Counted from the stretch's first letter, positions 44,875 to 57,048 are shown. The stretch is 64,000 nt of DNA from Microvirga guangxiensis (GCF_900102135.1 NZ_FMVJ01000008.1:192976-256975), one strand, 5' to 3'. Numbers and translations are program-made. Notes: generated by a model from the letters alone, not told the origin.

Positions 44875-46197
44875 TTACTCCTGCTCGTCCTCGCCGTTCC
44901 TCTCACGGCGCAGCTTCTCCCACCAGTCGAGCCGCTTCTTCACCTCGCGCTCAAACCCACGGTCCACCGGCTCGTAGAAGTATTGCCGCCCCAGCTTCTC
45001 CGGCCAGTAATCCTGCCCCGAGAATGCATCCGGCTCATCGTGATCGTAGCGGTAATTGTCGCCATACCCGATCTTCTTCATGAGCTTGGTGGGCGCGTTG
45101 AGGATCGTGCGAGGAGGCATGAGGGAGCCATGCTCCTTCGCCACCCTGGTCGCCGCCTTGTAGGCCGTATAGAGCGCGTTCGATTTAGGCGCGGTCGCGA
45201 GATAGACGGCAGCCTGTGCCAGCGCGAGTTCACCTTCGGGCGAGCCAAGGAAGTCGAAGGCATCCTTGGCCGCATTGGCGATTACCAGCGCCTGCGGATC
45301 GGCGAGACCGATATCCTCCACCGCCATGCGCACGAGGCGGCGCGCGATGAAAAGCCGGTCCTCGCCGGCATCCAGCATGCGAGCAAGGTAATAGAGCGCG
45401 GCGTCCGGGTCAGAACCGCGGACGGTCTTGTGGAGCGCGGAGATGAGGTTGTAATGCCCCTCCTGCCCCTTGTCGTAGATCGGCGCGCGGCGCTGAATGA
45501 TCTCCTGCAACTGCTCAGCATCGAACACCTCGTCTGGCTTGGCCGAGCGCCAGACCTCTTCCGCCAGCGTGAGCACGGCGCGCCCGTCCCCATCGGCCAT
45601 GCGCACAAGGGAGGCGCGGGCCTCCTCGTCGAGCGGCAGCGTCCTGCCCGTGATCTCCTCGGCCCTGGCGAGGATCTTCGCGATCGCTTGTTCATCCAGA
45701 GACTTGAAGAGAAGCACGCGCGCCCGGGACAGCAGCGCCGCGTTCAGCTCGAAGGACGGGTTCTCGGTTGTCGCGCCGACCAGCGTGATCGTGCCGTCCT
45801 CCATGACGGGCAGAAAGGCGTCGAGCTGGGCACGGTTGAAGCGATGGATCTCGTCGACGAAGAGCAGCGTGCCCTTTCCCATGGATCGGCGATGCCGGGC
45901 GGTTTCGAACACCTTCTTCAGGTCGGCTACGCCGGAGAAGATCGCGGAGATCTGGTCGAAATGCAGCTCAGTCTCATGGGCGAGGAGCCGGGCAACTGTG
46001 GTCTTGCCGGTGCCGGGCGGTCCCCAGAAGATCAGGGAGCCCAGGGACTTCGAAGCAATGAGCCGGGTCAGGATTCCATCCGGGCCGACGAGATGATCCT
46101 GCCCTACGACCTCGGACAGCTTCTGCGGACGCATCCTGTCGGCCAGGGGCCTGGGTGCGTTCTGGTCGAGACCGGCGGATGAAAACAGGTCGCTCAT
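44875..46197 (-). CDS. rarA: Replication-associated recombination protein A (RarA/MgsA)
   Basis: 440 residues. The AAA+ clamp-loader-like ATPase has Walker A GPPGTGKT at 59-66, Walker B LLFVDEIHRFN, sensor 1 TLVGATTENPSFELNAALLSR and the C-terminal HKTVRGSDPDAALYYLARML signature. It acts at stalled forks together with SSB. Its start (ATG at 46197) overlaps the stop of the upstream GNAT gene by four bases. Normal length. Confidence 0.96.
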   Translation of the reverse strand: MSDLFSSAGLDQNAPRPLADRMRPQKLSEVVGQDHLVGPDGILTRLIASKSLGSLIFWGPPGTGKTTVARLLAHETELHFDQISAIFSGVADLKKVFETARHRRSMGKGTLLFVDEIHRFNRAQLDAFLPVMEDGTITLVGATTENPSFELNAALLSRARVLLFKSLDEQAIAKILARAEEITGRTLPLDEEARASLVRMADGDGRAVLTLAEEVWRSAKPDEVFDAEQLQEIIQRRAPIYDKGQEGHYNLISALHKTVRGSDPDAALYYLARMLDAGEDRLFIARRLVRMAVEDIGLADPQALVIANAAKDAFDFLGSPEGELALAQAAVYLATAPKSNALYTAYKAATRVAKEHGSLMPPRTILNAPTKLMKKIGYGDNYRYDHDEPDAFSGQDYWPEKLGRQYFYEPVDRGFEREVKKRLDWWEKLRRERNGEDEQE

Positions 46198-46636
46198 GAG
46201 GACGAAGAGCTTAGGCGCGCATAGACGTCCGGGTCCAGCCGCGCCATGAGCCTTTCCGGATTTTCCAGTGGTGAAAAGCCATACTGCGCATACAGGCCAT
46301 GGGCGTCCCGCGTCGCCAGCATCCAGCGGCGCAGGTTCTGAAGGTCCGGATGCTCCATGATGGCGCTCACCAGGGCCTTGCCCGCTCCCTGTCCGCGCGT
46401 GCTCGCGCAGACGAAGACATCGCAGAGATAAGCGAAGGTCGCCTTGTCCGTCACAACCCGGGCGAAGCCGCGCAAATCACCGACGGCATCGCGCAAGGCA
46501 AAGCACAGAGAGTTTTCTACCGAGCGCTCGAAGAACGAACGTGGCTGATCCTTGCCCCAGTAAGTCTCCGATGCAATCCAGCGATAGGCCGTATCGAGAT
46601 CACCCGGAGAGAGCGTGTTCGAAACCGTCCACCCGC

Positions 46637-46640
<4 letters not shown>
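46194..46640 (-). CDS. GNAT family acetyltransferase
   Basis: 148 residues from MSGWTVSNTLSPGD. It contains SFFERSVENSLCFALRD, the beta-bulge strand FAYLCDVFVCASTRGQGAGKALVSAIM with the acyl-CoA loop RGQGAGKAL, and LYAQYGFSPLENPERLMAR. Substrate unknown. The start overlaps the protease stop codon by four bases (ATGA) and its own stop overlaps the rarA start, so it is translationally coupled on both sides. Confidence 0.88.
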
Positions 46641-48043
<1,403 letters not shown>

Positions 48044-48142
48044 CACGGCGAATCCCTTCAACAACGGCAACCATCGATAAAACGCGAGGACCGAAACACC
48101 AAGTTCCAACATCCCCGATCTGGTGCCTGATCCCACAAGCAA

Positions 48143-48168
48143 AAAGGGCGGCCCGAAGGACCGCCCTT
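48143..48168 (-). terminator. Terminator of the ribosomal protein supercluster
   Basis: On the minus strand, AAGGGCGGTCC pairs with GGCCGCCCTT around TTCG and runs into a T-run. It lies about 25 bases after the rplQ stop and separates the ribosomal genes from the protease gene. Confidence 0.88.
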
Positions 48169-48193
48169 GATGAAGTCTAGCGAAGCCGAGCGA

Positions 48194-48616
48194 TTACTCA
48201 GCGGCCTCGACGATCTCTTCCTTCTGGGTCGGACCGGAGTCCTGGCCGCGCGCATCCACGTCGCGGTCAACGAACTCGATCACAGCCATCGGGGCATTGT
48301 CGCCATAGCGGAAGCCAGCCTTCAGAACGCGGGTGTAGCCACCGTTGCGCTCCTGATAACGCGGGCCGAGAATGGCGAACAGCTTCTTCACCATCGCCTC
48401 GTCGCGGAGCTGCGACATGGCCTGACGGCGGGCATGCAGGTCACCGCGCTTGCCGAGGGTGATCAGCTTCTCGACGACCGGACGGAGGTCCTTGGCCTTC
48501 GGGAGGGTGGTGACGATCTGCTCGTGCTTGATCAGCGCAGCAGCCATGTTGGCGAACATTGCTTTGCGGTGCTCGGTCGTGCGGTTGAAGCGACGACCAC
48601 GAAATCCGTGACGCAT
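48194..48616 (-). CDS. rplQ: 50S ribosomal protein L17
   Basis: 140 residues. It starts [25 protein letters not shown], the standard opening, followed by [29 protein letters not shown] and a C-terminal acidic tail (VEAAE). It binds 23S rRNA near the peptide exit tunnel. It is the last gene of the alpha operon, 122 bases downstream of rpoA. Confidence 0.98.
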   Translation of the reverse strand: MRHGFRGRRFNRTTEHRKAMFANMAAALIKHEQIVTTLPKAKDLRPVVEKLITLGKRGDLHARRQAMSQLRDEAMVKKLFAILGPRYQERNGGYTRVLKAGFRYGDNAPMAVIEFVDRDVDARGQDSGPTQKEEIVEAAE

Positions 48617-48738
48617 TGGCTCTCTCCTTGATCTTACGGCCGCCGTGCCAAGGTACGGCCGTCTCTCTTATGATCCCCGCACTCCGGCGAGGGGCAGATT
48701 TGAAGCCGCCTTCCAGGTGAAAGGCGGCTTCAAGAAAC

Positions 48739-49755
48739 TCAGTAGTGCTCTTCGAAGCGCTTCGCGAGGTCTTCGATGTTCTCCGGCGGCCAGCCGGGCA
48801 CGTCCATGCCGAGGTGCAGGCCCATGCCGGCGAGAACTTCCTTGATCTCGTTGAGCGACTTGCGGCCGAAGTTCGGGGTGCGGAGCATTTCCGCCTCGGA
48901 CTTCTGGATGAGGTCGCCGATATAGACGATGTTGTCGTTCTTCAGGCAGTTCGCCGAACGGACCGACAGCTCGAGTTCGTCGACCTTCTTGAGCAGCGCG
49001 GGGTTGAACGGCAGCTGCGGAGCAGCGGCAGCGGTCTCTTCCTTGCGGGGCTCTTCGAAGTTGACGAAGACCTGAAGCTGGTCCTGCAGGATGCGGGCGG
49101 CATAAGCCACGGCATCCTCAGGCGTCACAGCGCCGTTGGTCTCGACCGTCATGATGAGCTTGTCGTAGTCGAGAATCTGGCCCTCGCGGGTGTTCTCGAT
49201 GCGGTAGGACACCTTCTTCACCGGGCTGTAGAGCGAGTCGACCGGGATCATGCCGATCGGAGCATCCTCAGCGCGGTTGCGCTCGGCAGGAACGTAGCCC
49301 TTGCCGGTATCCACCGTGAACTCCATGCGGATCTCGGCGCCCTCGTCGAGGGTGCAGAGTACGAGCTCGGGGTTCAGGATCTGCACGTCGCCGACCGTGT
49401 TGATGTCGCCGGCGGTGACGGCGCCAGGGCCGGTCTTGCGAAGCGTCATGCGCTTCGGGCCCTCGCCCTGCATCTTGATGGCGATGGACTTCACGTTCAG
49501 GACGATGTCCGTCACGTCCTCGCGGACGCCCGGAATGGACGAGAACTCATGCAGCACGCCGTCGATATGGATCGACGTCACAGCGGCGCCCTGGAGCGAC
49601 GACAGGAGAACGCGACGCAGCGAGTTGCCGAGCGTCGTACCGAAACCACGCTCGAGCGGCTCGGCCACGACCGTCGCGATGCGCTTCGGATCGTCACCGG
49701 GGGCGACTTCGAGCTTGTTCGGCTTAATCAGCTCTTGCCAGTTCTTTTGGATCAC
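48739..49755 (-). CDS. rpoA: RNA polymerase alpha subunit
   Basis: 338 residues from the GTG at 49755 ([17 protein letters not shown]), placed 7 bases after AAGAGG and matching rhizobial RpoA starts; a GTG two codons earlier is less likely. The N-terminal domain has [20 protein letters not shown] for dimerisation and core assembly. The C-terminal domain ([39 protein letters not shown]) contacts UP elements and activators. It follows rpsK in the alpha operon. Confidence 0.97.
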   Translation of the reverse strand: MIQKNWQELIKPNKLEVAPGDDPKRIATVVAEPLERGFGTTLGNSLRRVLLSSLQGAAVTSIHIDGVLHEFSSIPGVREDVTDIVLNVKSIAIKMQGEGPKRMTLRKTGPGAVTAGDINTVGDVQILNPELVLCTLDEGAEIRMEFTVDTGKGYVPAERNRAEDAPIGMIPVDSLYSPVKKVSYRIENTREGQILDYDKLIMTVETNGAVTPEDAVAYAARILQDQLQVFVNFEEPRKEETAAAAPQLPFNPALLKKVDELELSVRSANCLKNDNIVYIGDLIQKSEAEMLRTPNFGRKSLNEIKEVLAGMGLHLGMDVPGWPPENIEDLAKRFEEHY

Positions 49756-49853
49756 AACCACACCTCTTGAGGTACCGCTCGAAGGGCGGCGTCAAAGCCG
49801 GCCCTAAACCGGAATGCGCGCGGGCCGTAGCCCACGCGCCGGATGATCTTGAA

Positions 49854-50243
49854 TTAGACGCGACGACGCTTGCGCGGGCGGCAGCCGTTGTGCGGGATCG
49901 GCGTCACGTCACGAATCGAGGTGACGGTGAAGCCGGCCGACTGAAGGGCGCGGAGCGCGGACTCACGGCCGGAGCCGGGACCGGACACCTCGACCTCGAG
50001 GGTGCGCATGCCGTGCTCGGCAGCCTTGCGGGCTGCGTCCTCAGCCGCAACCTGGGCGGCGTACGGGGTCGACTTACGCGAGCCCTTGAAGCCCATCGCG
50101 CCAGCCGAGGACCACGAGATCGTGTTGCCCTGGGCGTCGGTGATGGTGATCATGGTGTTGTTGAACGAGGCGTTCACATGCGCCACGCCGGAGACGATGT
50201 TCTTACGTTCGCGGCGGCGGACGCGGGTCGCTTCTTTTGCCAT
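49854..50243 (-). CDS. rpsK: 30S ribosomal protein S11
   Basis: 129 residues. Key stretches are [52 protein letters not shown] and the C-terminal [19 protein letters not shown], the normal tail of S11. It binds 16S rRNA on the platform near the E site. Spacing to rpsM is 79 bases and to rpoA about 100. Confidence 0.98.
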   Translation of the reverse strand: MAKEATRVRRRERKNIVSGVAHVNASFNNTMITITDAQGNTISWSSAGAMGFKGSRKSTPYAAQVAAEDAARKAAEHGMRTLEVEVSGPGSGRESALRALQSAGFTVTSIRDVTPIPHNGCRPRKRRRV

Positions 50244-50322
50244 TCTGCTGGTCCTTCAAACGCGCCCGTCATGCCAGGCGCTCGGGAGAAAGGGCCACCC
50301 GGACTGGGTGGCCTGTGAATTC

Positions 50323-50691
50323 TTACTTCTTCTTGCCGGCGATCGGCTTCGCCTTACCCTTACGGGTACGGGCGTTCGTGTGCGTACGCTGGCCGCGGGT
50401 GGGCAGGCTGCGACGGTGACGAAGACCACGATAGGCGGCGAGATCCATGAGGCGCTTGATGTTCATGGACACTTCGCGACGAAGGTCACCTTCCACCATG
50501 TAATCACGGTCGATGGTTTCACGGATGGCCAGAACCTCGGCGTCGGTCAGCTGGTTCACGCGGCGCTCGGCCGGGATGTTGACCTTCTCGATGATCTCCT
50601 GAGCCTTCTTGGGCCCAATGCCGTGGATATACTGAAGCGCGATCACAACGCGCTTGCCGGTCGGGATGTTGACGCCTGCTATACGAGCCAT
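50323..50691 (-). CDS. rpsM: 30S ribosomal protein S13
   Basis: 122 residues from [20 protein letters not shown]. It has the helix-turn motif [17 protein letters not shown], the central [22 protein letters not shown], and the basic tail [23 protein letters not shown]13 contacts P-site tRNA at the top of the 30S head. A frame extension exists upstream but is not S13-like. It is separated from adk by about 190 bases that hold an attenuator-like hairpin. Confidence 0.98.
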   Translation of the reverse strand: MARIAGVNIPTGKRVVIALQYIHGIGPKKAQEIIEKVNIPAERRVNQLTDAEVLAIRETIDRDYMVEGDLRREVSMNIKRLMDLAAYRGLRHRRSLPTRGQRTHTNARTRKGKAKPIAGKKK

Positions 50692-50885
50692 CGTCCGTCT
50701 CCATGTGGCGAAGCCTGAGCTTCGGTTGATGTTTATCGCGCGTCCGGTGGAGGCCGGCCCCTGCGCGGGCTTATTGCAACACAACAAACCAGAGTGGCTT
50801 CCTAAGAAACCCTCTGGATATGCAGGTTCATGTGCAAGAGGCATGGCCCTAGCGAGATTCCCCTCGCATGTCAACCCCCTACTCT
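50692..50885 (-). other. adk-rpsM intergenic region with attenuator-like hairpin
   Basis: This 194-base gap in an otherwise tight cluster contains a stem-loop at 50789-50817 on the minus strand: CCAGAGGGTTTC pairs with GAAGCCACTCTGG (one bulge, one G-T pair) around TTAG, followed by TTTGTTGT. The form is that of a leaky terminator. I see no gene. It could also contain the rpsM promoter. Confidence 0.55.
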
Positions 50886-51467
50886 TCAGCGACCCAGGAT
50901 TCCCTTGACCGCTTCGGTCACTTCATCAATGGGCATCATGCCATCGACGGTCTTCAGCATGCCCTTGCCCTGGTAATAGGACGACAAGGGCGCCGTTTGA
51001 GTGCGGTAAGCCTCGAGTCGGGTCTTGAAGACTTCCGGATTATCATCCTTGCGGACCTGTTCGCCGCGGGCCTCGGTTTCCTGGGCGCGCTTGACGATGC
51101 GCTCCACGAGCTCGTTTTCATTGACCTTGAACTCGACGACGGCGTCGAGCTTGAGGCCCTTTTCAGCGAGCATGGCATCGAAGGCCTCAGCCTGGGCCAC
51201 GGTCCGGGGGAAACCGTCGAGGATGAAGCCTTTCTTGGCATCGGCCTCTTCGATCCGGTCCGCGATGATGCCGACCACGATATCGTCGGAAACCAGATCG
51301 CCCCGGTCCATCACGGCCTTGGCCTTGAGTCCGACCGGCGTTCCGGCAGCCACCGCTGCGCGGAGCATATCGCCGGTCGACAGCTGAGGGATCCCCAGGC
51401 GCTCGACCAGACGCACAGCCTGGGTCCCTTTACCGGCCCCAGGCGGCCCCAGCAGGATGATCCTCAT
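50886..51467 (-). CDS. adk: Adenylate kinase
   Basis: 193 residues, the short form lacking the large zinc-type LID domain. The P-loop [11 protein letters not shown] starts at residue 7, followed by [32 protein letters not shown], and [17 protein letters not shown]. It catalyses AMP plus ATP to two ADP in the cytoplasm. Position between secY and rpsM is typical of Alphaproteobacteria. Confidence 0.97.
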   Translation of the reverse strand: MRIILLGPPGAGKGTQAVRLVERLGIPQLSTGDMLRAAVAAGTPVGLKAKAVMDRGDLVSDDIVVGIIADRIEEADAKKGFILDGFPRTVAQAEAFDAMLAEKGLKLDAVVEFKVNENELVERIVKRAQETEARGEQVRKDDNPEVFKTRLEAYRTQTAPLSSYYQGKGMLKTVDGMMPIDEVTEAVKGILGR

Positions 51468-51527
51468 AGACTTATCCCCTCACAAGTCGAAGGATCTCCC
51501 GCCGTGCGGTGCGGGAGACCCGATCTT

Positions 51528-52865
51528 TTAACGCCGCCGCGCGCCCTTCAGCTTCGCCTTCTTGACGAGGCCCTCATACTGGTGGGCCAGCAGATGGCCG
51601 TGTACCTGGGCAACTGTGTCCATGGTAACAGACACGACGATCAGAAGCGAAGTGCCGCCAAAGTAGAATGGCAGGGCCGCATATGAGACCAGAAGCTCTG
51701 GAATCAGGCAGATGATGACGAGGTAAGCTGCACCGATAACGGTGATGCGAGTCAACACCTGATCGATGAAGTCGGCCGTCCGTTCACCGGGGCGAATGCC
51801 GGGGATGAAGCCGCCCTGCTTCTTCAGGTTGTCAGCCGTCTCGGTCGGGTTGAACACGATGGCCGTGTAGAAGAAGGCGAAGAAGGCGATCAGGGCCGCA
51901 TACAGGAACATGTAGGCCGGGCGCCCGTGGCCCAGGTAGGCCGTGAGCGTGGCAATGATGCCTGTGCCGTCCGCGCTGCTCTGGAAGCTGGCGATGGTGG
52001 CCGGCAGCAGGAGAAGCGAGGATGCGAAGATCGGCGGGATCACGCCCGAAGTGTTGAGCTTGAGCGGCAGGAAGGAAGTCTGCCCTTCGTACATGCGATT
52101 GCCGACCTGGCGCTTCGGATAGTTGATCAGCAGGCGGCGCTGGGCACGCTCCATGAACACCACGAAGTAGATGATGGCGATCGCCATCACGATCACGCCG
52201 ATGATCAGCCCCGTAGAGATCGCGCCCTGACGGCCGAGCTCGAGGGTGCCGGCAATGGCGGTGGGCAGGTTGGCCACGATGCCCGCGAAGATGATGAGCG
52301 AGGTTCCGTTGCCGATGCCGCGCGAGGTAATCTGCTCACCCAGCCACATGAGGAACATGGTGCCGCCGGTAAGCGTGATGACCGTGGAGATCAGGAAGAA
52401 GGGGCCAGGATCCAGCACGATGTTGCCGGAGCTCTGCAGGCCCACGGCAATGCCCCAGGACTGGAACAGCGCGAGGAAAACCGTGAGGTAGCGGGTGTAC
52501 TGGTTCAGGATCTTGCGGCCCGCCTCGCCTTCCTTCTTGAGCGCCTCGAGGGAGGGCAGAACGGACGTGAGGAGCTGGACGATGATCGATGCCGAGATGT
52601 AGGGCATGATGTTCAGGGCGAAGATGGCCATACGCTCGACGGCGCCGCCCGAGAACATGTTGAAAAGGCCAAGCACGCCGCCGCTGGCGTTCTGGAAGCT
52701 CTGAGCGAGGGCCTCCGGATTGATGCCGGGCAGCGGGATGTAGGTGCCGAGACGATAGACGATAAGCGCACCGAGGGTGAACCAAATGCGCTTCTTCAAT
52801 TCTTCGGCTTTGGCGATAGAACCGAAATTGATGTTTGCGGCGAGTTGCTCGGCTGCTGAAGCCAT
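51528..52865 (-). CDS. secY: Preprotein translocase subunit SecY
   Basis: 445 residues from MASAAEQLAANINFGSIAKAEELKKRIWFTLG; the frame extends upstream but the ATG at 52865 is standard. Ten membrane helices are expected; signature segments include RLGTYIPLPGI (plug region), NIMPYISASIIVQLL, GGTMFLMWLGEQIT and the lateral-gate RQVGNRMYEGQTSFLPLKLNTSGVIP. It forms the protein-conducting channel with SecE and SecG. It is followed by adk and preceded by rplO. Confidence 0.97.
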   Translation of the reverse strand: MASAAEQLAANINFGSIAKAEELKKRIWFTLGALIVYRLGTYIPLPGINPEALAQSFQNASGGVLGLFNMFSGGAVERMAIFALNIMPYISASIIVQLLTSVLPSLEALKKEGEAGRKILNQYTRYLTVFLALFQSWGIAVGLQSSGNIVLDPGPFFLISTVITLTGGTMFLMWLGEQITSRGIGNGTSLIIFAGIVANLPTAIAGTLELGRQGAISTGLIIGVIVMAIAIIYFVVFMERAQRRLLINYPKRQVGNRMYEGQTSFLPLKLNTSGVIPPIFASSLLLLPATIASFQSSADGTGIIATLTAYLGHGRPAYMFLYAALIAFFAFFYTAIVFNPTETADNLKKQGGFIPGIRPGERTADFIDQVLTRITVIGAAYLVIICLIPELLVSYAALPFYFGGTSLLIVVSVTMDTVAQVHGHLLAHQYEGLVKKAKLKGARRR

Positions 52866-53072
52866 TTTTCGTCCCCGAAATACCCAAGCATGATCGACGT
52901 AAAGCGAAGGCGACCTCCGCACGGACCATGCAAAAACTTGGAAGGCAGGAGCTTGATCGCGCCTTCGCGAGGCGCAGTCAAACTGAAACTTACGTAACTC
53001 ACATCACACAAACGGCGGCCACGCGATCAGACGCGGGCCGCCGCTTGGATCTGGCTTAATGTGGGCTCAGGC

Positions 53073-53546
53073 TCACGCCTGTGCAACGGCGCCCAGGAGG
53101 GTCACCGAGCCGCCCGCCTTCTCGATCGCCTCGACGGCCGACTTGGACGCGCCATGGACCTGGAAGGACAGCTTTGCCTTGAGCTCGCCCACGCCGAGGA
53201 TCTTCACGCCGTCACGCGGCTTGGAGACCACACCGGCGGCAACCAGCGACTCGACGGTCACGGTTGCGGCCTTGTCGAGCTTGCCGGCTTCGATAGCCTG
53301 CTGAATGCGGCCGACATTGACCTCGTTGAGGTCGATGGCGTTCGGCTTGTTGAAGCCGCGCTTCGGCAGACGACGGTGCAGAGGCATCTGACCGCCTTCG
53401 AAGCCTTTGATGGACACGCCGGTACGGGACTTCTGACCCTTCACGCCGCGGCCACCGGTCTTGCCTTTGCCCGAGCCGATACCACGGCCCACGCGCATGC
53501 GGTTCTTGGTGGAACCTTCGTTATCGCGAATTTCGTTCAGTTTCAT
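53073..53546 (-). CDS. rplO: 50S ribosomal protein L15
   Basis: 157 residues from [22 protein letters not shown]. The glycine-rich [22 protein letters not shown] and the [13 protein letters not shown] segment are conserved L15 elements. It binds 23S rRNA during large-subunit assembly. The gap to rpmD is 11 bases and to secY about 207, leaving room for an internal signal in front of secY. Confidence 0.97.
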   Translation of the reverse strand: MKLNEIRDNEGSTKNRMRVGRGIGSGKGKTGGRGVKGQKSRTGVSIKGFEGGQMPLHRRLPKRGFNKPNAIDLNEVNVGRIQQAIEAGKLDKAATVTVESLVAAGVVSKPRDGVKILGVGELKAKLSFQVHGASKSAVEAIEKAGGSVTLLGAVAQA

Positions 53547-53557
53547 GATCGCTCTCC

Positions 53558-53764
53558 TCACTGCCCGTCGACAACGCGCACGAGGTGCTTGACCTTCTCG
53601 ATCATGCCACGCACGGACGGCGTGTCTTCGAGGGTCGAGGTGCGATGAAGCTTGTTGAGCTTGAGGCCGATCAGCGTCTGGCGCTGCTTGGCCTCGCGGC
53701 GGATCGGCGAACCGATCTGCTCAACGGTGATGGTGGTTGCTGCTGCTGCAGGCTTCTTTGCCAT
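53558..53764 (-). CDS. rpmD: 50S ribosomal protein L30
   Basis: 68 residues. [56 protein letters not shown] covers the full L30 fold. The short MAKKPAAAA leader is typical of alphaproteobacterial L30. Its stop lies about 10 bases before rplO; the coding order rpsE, rpmD, rplO is the usual spc order. Confidence 0.97.
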   Translation of the reverse strand: MAKKPAAAATTITVEQIGSPIRREAKQRQTLIGLKLNKLHRTSTLEDTPSVRGMIEKVKHLVRVVDGQ

Positions 53765-53778
53765 TGTGGAAGCCTCCC

Positions 53779-54348
53779 TTACGCGTCAGCGCCAACGTCG
53801 GCAGACGCATCGGCGTCGCGACGGCGAGCCTGCAGCGTCGAGACCTTCAGGCCACGGCGCGCAGCCACGGAGCGCGGGCTGTCCTCGTTCTTGAGCGCGT
53901 CGAAAGTCGCGCGAACGAGGTTGTAGGGGTTCGACGAGCCGAGCGACTTCGACACGACGTCCTGCATGCCGACTGCCTCGAAGACAGCGCGCATCGGACC
54001 GCCTGCGATGATGCCGGTACCTGCGGGAGCAGCACGCAGCACGACCTTGCCGGCGCCATGGCGGCCGTTCACGTCGTGGTGCAGAGTGCGGCCCTCGCGG
54101 AGGGACACGCGGATCATCGCGCGCTTCGCAGCGTCGGTCGCCTTACGGATCGCTTCCGGAACCTCACGGGCCTTGCCGTGACCGAAGCCGACGCGACCCT
54201 TCTGGTCGCCGACGACGACGAGAGCAGCAAAGCCGAAACGACGGCCGCCCTTCACGACTTTGGCAACGCGGTTGATGTGGACCAGGCGATCCACGAATTC
54301 GCTGTCGCGCTCTTCGCGATCAGCACGTTCTCTGGGTTCTCTTGCCAT
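53779..54348 (-). CDS. rpsE: 30S ribosomal protein S5
   Basis: 189 residues from the ATG at 54348 ([18 protein letters not shown]). The RNA-binding part [31 protein letters not shown] and the C-terminal [41 protein letters not shown] are diagnostic. The C-terminal tail ends in acidic [13 protein letters not shown]5 controls decoding accuracy. The gap to rplR is about 120 bases and is the largest inside this part of spc. Confidence 0.97.
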   Translation of the reverse strand: MAREPRERADREERDSEFVDRLVHINRVAKVVKGGRRFGFAALVVVGDQKGRVGFGHGKAREVPEAIRKATDAAKRAMIRVSLREGRTLHHDVNGRHGAGKVVLRAAPAGTGIIAGGPMRAVFEAVGMQDVVSKSLGSSNPYNLVRATFDALKNEDSPRSVAARRGLKVSTLQARRRDADASADVGADA

Positions 54349-54470
54349 GAGACCTCTCACTTGCGCGGGCGGCGGGCCCGCTCGCTAAGGGGTTTATACG
54401 ATACCCGCCGTAAAGCACGATCGGGACGGGAGGTAAACACTCCCCGCCCCGCTCATGAATTATCGTAGAA

Positions 54471-54833
54471 TTAGAAGTCCAGACCGCCTTCACGGGCAGC
54501 GTCGGCGAGAGCCTTGACGCGACCGTGATAGAGGTAGCCCGAGCGATCGAAGATCACCTGCTTCACGCCAGCCTTGGCTGCGCGCTCTGCAACGAGCTTG
54601 CCCACTTCCTTTGCGGCCTCGACGGTCGCGCCGGTCTTGAGCTTGCCCTTGAGATCCTTCTCCATCGTCGAAGCCGACGCGACGGTCACGCCGCGCACGT
54701 CATCGATAACCTGGGCATAGATTTGCTTGGACGAACGGAACACCGACAACCGCGGGCGTCCGTTCGCTGCTTTCCTGATCGCACGGCGTACACGAGCCTT
54801 GCGGCGATCTTCAGCGCCTTTCTTCTCAGCCAT
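54471..54833 (-). CDS. rplR: 50S ribosomal protein L18
   Basis: 120 residues. [29 protein letters not shown] is the core that binds 5S rRNA with L5 and L25, and the tail [24 protein letters not shown] is typical. It begins 12 bases after the rplF stop. Confidence 0.97.
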   Translation of the reverse strand: MAEKKGAEDRRKARVRRAIRKAANGRPRLSVFRSSKQIYAQVIDDVRGVTVASASTMEKDLKGKLKTGATVEAAKEVGKLVAERAAKAGVKQVIFDRSGYLYHGRVKALADAAREGGLDF

Positions 54834-54845
54834 GATACGTCGTCC

Positions 54846-55379
54846 TTACTTCTTCTTGCCTTCCTTGCGGAAGATGAACTCGCCGGCATACTTGACGCCC
54901 TTGCCCTTATAGGGCTCCGGACCGCGGTATTCGCGGATCTCGGCGGCAGTCTGGCCAACCTTCTGCTTGTCGATCCCGGACACGACCACTTCCGTCGGCT
55001 TGGGCGTCACGATCGTGATGCCGGCCGGGATTTCGTAGTCGATGTCGTGGCTGTAGCCGAGCGACAGCTTCAGCACCTTGCCAGCGACGGCGGCCTTATA
55101 GCCGACGCCGTTGATCTCAAGGCGCTTCTCGAAGCCGTTGGACACGCCCTGCACCAGGTTGGCAACCTGAGCGCGGGAGAGGCCCCACTTGGCGCGGGCA
55201 ATCTTGGACTGGTCGCGCGGGGTCACCGACACGGCGCCGTTCTCAAGAACAACCGACACTTCTTCGGGAACGAGGAACGAGAGTTCGCCCTTCGAGCCCT
55301 TCATCTTAACCATCTGACCGTCAACGGTCGCCGTCACACCCGACGGAACCGGAACCGGCTTTTTGCCTACTCGTGACAT
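54846..55379 (-). CDS. rplF: 50S ribosomal protein L6
   Basis: 177 residues. It starts [22 protein letters not shown], followed by [22 protein letters not shown] text ([23 protein letters not shown]) and ends [25 protein letters not shown], the L6 signature. It sits beneath the L7/L12 stalk. Gap of 37 bases to rpsH. Confidence 0.98.
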   Translation of the reverse strand: MSRVGKKPVPVPSGVTATVDGQMVKMKGSKGELSFLVPEEVSVVLENGAVSVTPRDQSKIARAKWGLSRAQVANLVQGVSNGFEKRLEINGVGYKAAVAGKVLKLSLGYSHDIDYEIPAGITIVTPKPTEVVVSGIDKQKVGQTAAEIREYRGPEPYKGKGVKYAGEFIFRKEGKKK

Positions 55380-55416
55380 TTTCGAATCTCCGTGGTTCTG
55401 TGCTGATGCCTAGGCC

Positions 55417-55812
55417 TTAGAAGACCTTGCAGAGCACTTCGCCGCCCACGTTCTTCTCACGGGCCTCATGATCGGCCATCACGCCCTGAGGCGTCGAGAG
55501 AATGGTGATGCCCAGACCGTCGGCCACGCGAGGCATGGCGTCGACGGAAGCATACACGCGGCGGCCCGGCTTGGAGACGCGCTCGATGGAGCGGATCACC
55601 GGCTGACCGTCATAGTACTTCAGCTCAATCGAAAACTCGGTGCGGCCATTGCCGAACTCGGTCTGCGAATAGTCGCGGATGTAGCCTTCGCTCTTGAGAA
55701 CCTCAAGAACGCGAGCACGGAGCTTGGAGCCAGGGGTGGAAACAGTACCGCGGCGGCGCATCTGCGCGTTGCGGATACGGGTGAGCATATCGCCCAACGG
55801 ATCGTTGATCAT
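55417..55812 (-). CDS. rpsH: 30S ribosomal protein S8
   Basis: 131 residues. [30 protein letters not shown] and the C-terminal [33 protein letters not shown] are diagnostic. S8 binds helix 21 of 16S rRNA, and in enterobacteria it also represses the spc operon by binding near rplE; whether that happens here is unknown. It follows rpsN after 15 bases. Confidence 0.98.
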   Translation of the reverse strand: MINDPLGDMLTRIRNAQMRRRGTVSTPGSKLRARVLEVLKSEGYIRDYSQTEFGNGRTEFSIELKYYDGQPVIRSIERVSKPGRRVYASVDAMPRVADGLGITILSTPQGVMADHEAREKNVGGEVLCKVF

Positions 55813-55827
55813 ATGATGCTCTCCCTA

Positions 55828-56133
55828 TTACCAGCTGGACTTCACGAGGCCCGGGATCAGGCCCTTGTTGCCGAGCTCGCGCAGAGCGATGCGCGACATG
55901 CCGAGCTTGCGGTAGTACGCACGCGGACGGCCCGTGATCTCGCAACGGTTGCGGATGCGGGTCTTGTTCGAGTTGCGCGGCAGCTCAGCCAGCTTGAGGC
56001 GCGCCTCGAAGCGCTCCTCCATGGACTTCGACTCGTCATTAGCGACCGCCAGGAGGCGCTCGCGGCGGCCGGCGAACTTCTTCACCAGCTCACGACGATG
56101 CTTGTTCTTCTCAATAGCGCTTTTCTTAGCCAT
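55828..56133 (-). CDS. rpsN: 30S ribosomal protein S14
   Basis: 101 residues, the long zinc-free form. [33 protein letters not shown] and the C-terminal [41 protein letters not shown] are typical. No CxxC zinc pair is present. It lies 38 bases after rplE. Confidence 0.98.
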   Translation of the reverse strand: MAKKSAIEKNKHRRELVKKFAGRRERLLAVANDESKSMEERFEARLKLAELPRNSNKTRIRNRCEITGRPRAYYRKLGMSRIALRELGNKGLIPGLVKSSW

Positions 56134-56171
56134 TTTTTATCTCCAGTGTCCGCGTCTGAGGACAGCTATCC

Positions 56172-56738
56172 TCACTGCCGGAACGGGAAGTTGAAGTGAC
56201 GCAGCAGAGCGCGGGCTTCATCGTCGGTCTTGGCCGTCGTCGTGATGATGACGTCCATACCCCAAACCTGCTCTACCTTGTCGTAGTTGATCTCAGGGAA
56301 CACCAGGTGCTCCTTGATGCCCATTGCGTAGTTGCCGCGGCCGTCGAACGACTTGGGGTTCAGGCCCCGGAAGTCGCGAACGCGGGGAAGCGCGATGGTG
56401 ACGAGACGATCGAGGAACTCGTACATACGCACCTTGCGGAGCGTAACCTTCGTGCCGATCGGCATGTTCTCGCGGACCTTGAACTGCGAGATAGCCTTAC
56501 GGGCCTTCGTGATCACCGGCTTCTGACCCGCGATGAGCGCGAGGTCGGCAGCAGCGACAGAAGCCTTCTTCGAGTCGGCAGTCGATTCGCCAACGCCCAT
56601 GTTGAGCACGATCTTCTCGATCTGCGGCACTTCCATGGGGTTCTTGTAGCCGAATTCTTCAATGAGCTTCGGACGCACCACTTCTTCGTAGTGCTTCTTC
56701 AGCCGCGGCGTGTAGCCGTCCACCTGAGCCTTAGCCAT
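56172..56738 (-). CDS. rplE: 50S ribosomal protein L5
   Basis: 188 residues. [41 protein letters not shown] and [34 protein letters not shown] are diagnostic for L5, which holds 5S rRNA at the central protuberance. The start overlaps the rplX stop by 8 bases, so translation is coupled. Confidence 0.98.
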   Translation of the reverse strand: MAKAQVDGYTPRLKKHYEEVVRPKLIEEFGYKNPMEVPQIEKIVLNMGVGESTADSKKASVAAADLALIAGQKPVITKARKAISQFKVRENMPIGTKVTLRKVRMYEFLDRLVTIALPRVRDFRGLNPKSFDGRGNYAMGIKEHLVFPEINYDKVEQVWGMDVIITTTAKTDDEARALLRHFNFPFRQ

Positions 56739-57048
56739 CGATCAGGTCTCCCGAGCGCTTGGCGAAGCGAACCTTGCGGCCGTCTTCGAGAACTTTGAAA
56801 CCAACCCGGGTCGGCTTACCGTCCTTCGGGTCTGCATAGGCCAGGTTCGACAGCTGGATCGAGGCCTCTTTCGAGATGATGCCGCTCTCCTGCGTCGCCG
56901 TCTGGCGCTGATGGCGCTTCACGAGGTTCACGCCACGGACAACCGCGCGATCTTCCTTGGGGAGCACCTGCACGACTTCACCGGTCTTGCCCTTGTCGCG
57001 ACCGGTCAGGACAACGACCTTGTCGCCCTTCTTGATCTTCGCGGCCAT
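56731..57048 (-). CDS. rplX: 50S ribosomal protein L24
   Basis: 105 residues. [48 protein letters not shown] is the KOW-type core. L24 is one of the two assembly initiators of the large subunit. Its start shares one base with the rplN stop codon, and it overlaps rplE by 8 bases. Confidence 0.98.
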   Translation of the reverse strand: MAAKIKKGDKVVVLTGRDKGKTGEVVQVLPKEDRAVVRGVNLVKRHQRQTATQESGIISKEASIQLSNLAYADPKDGKPTRVGFKVLEDGRKVRFAKRSGDLIDG

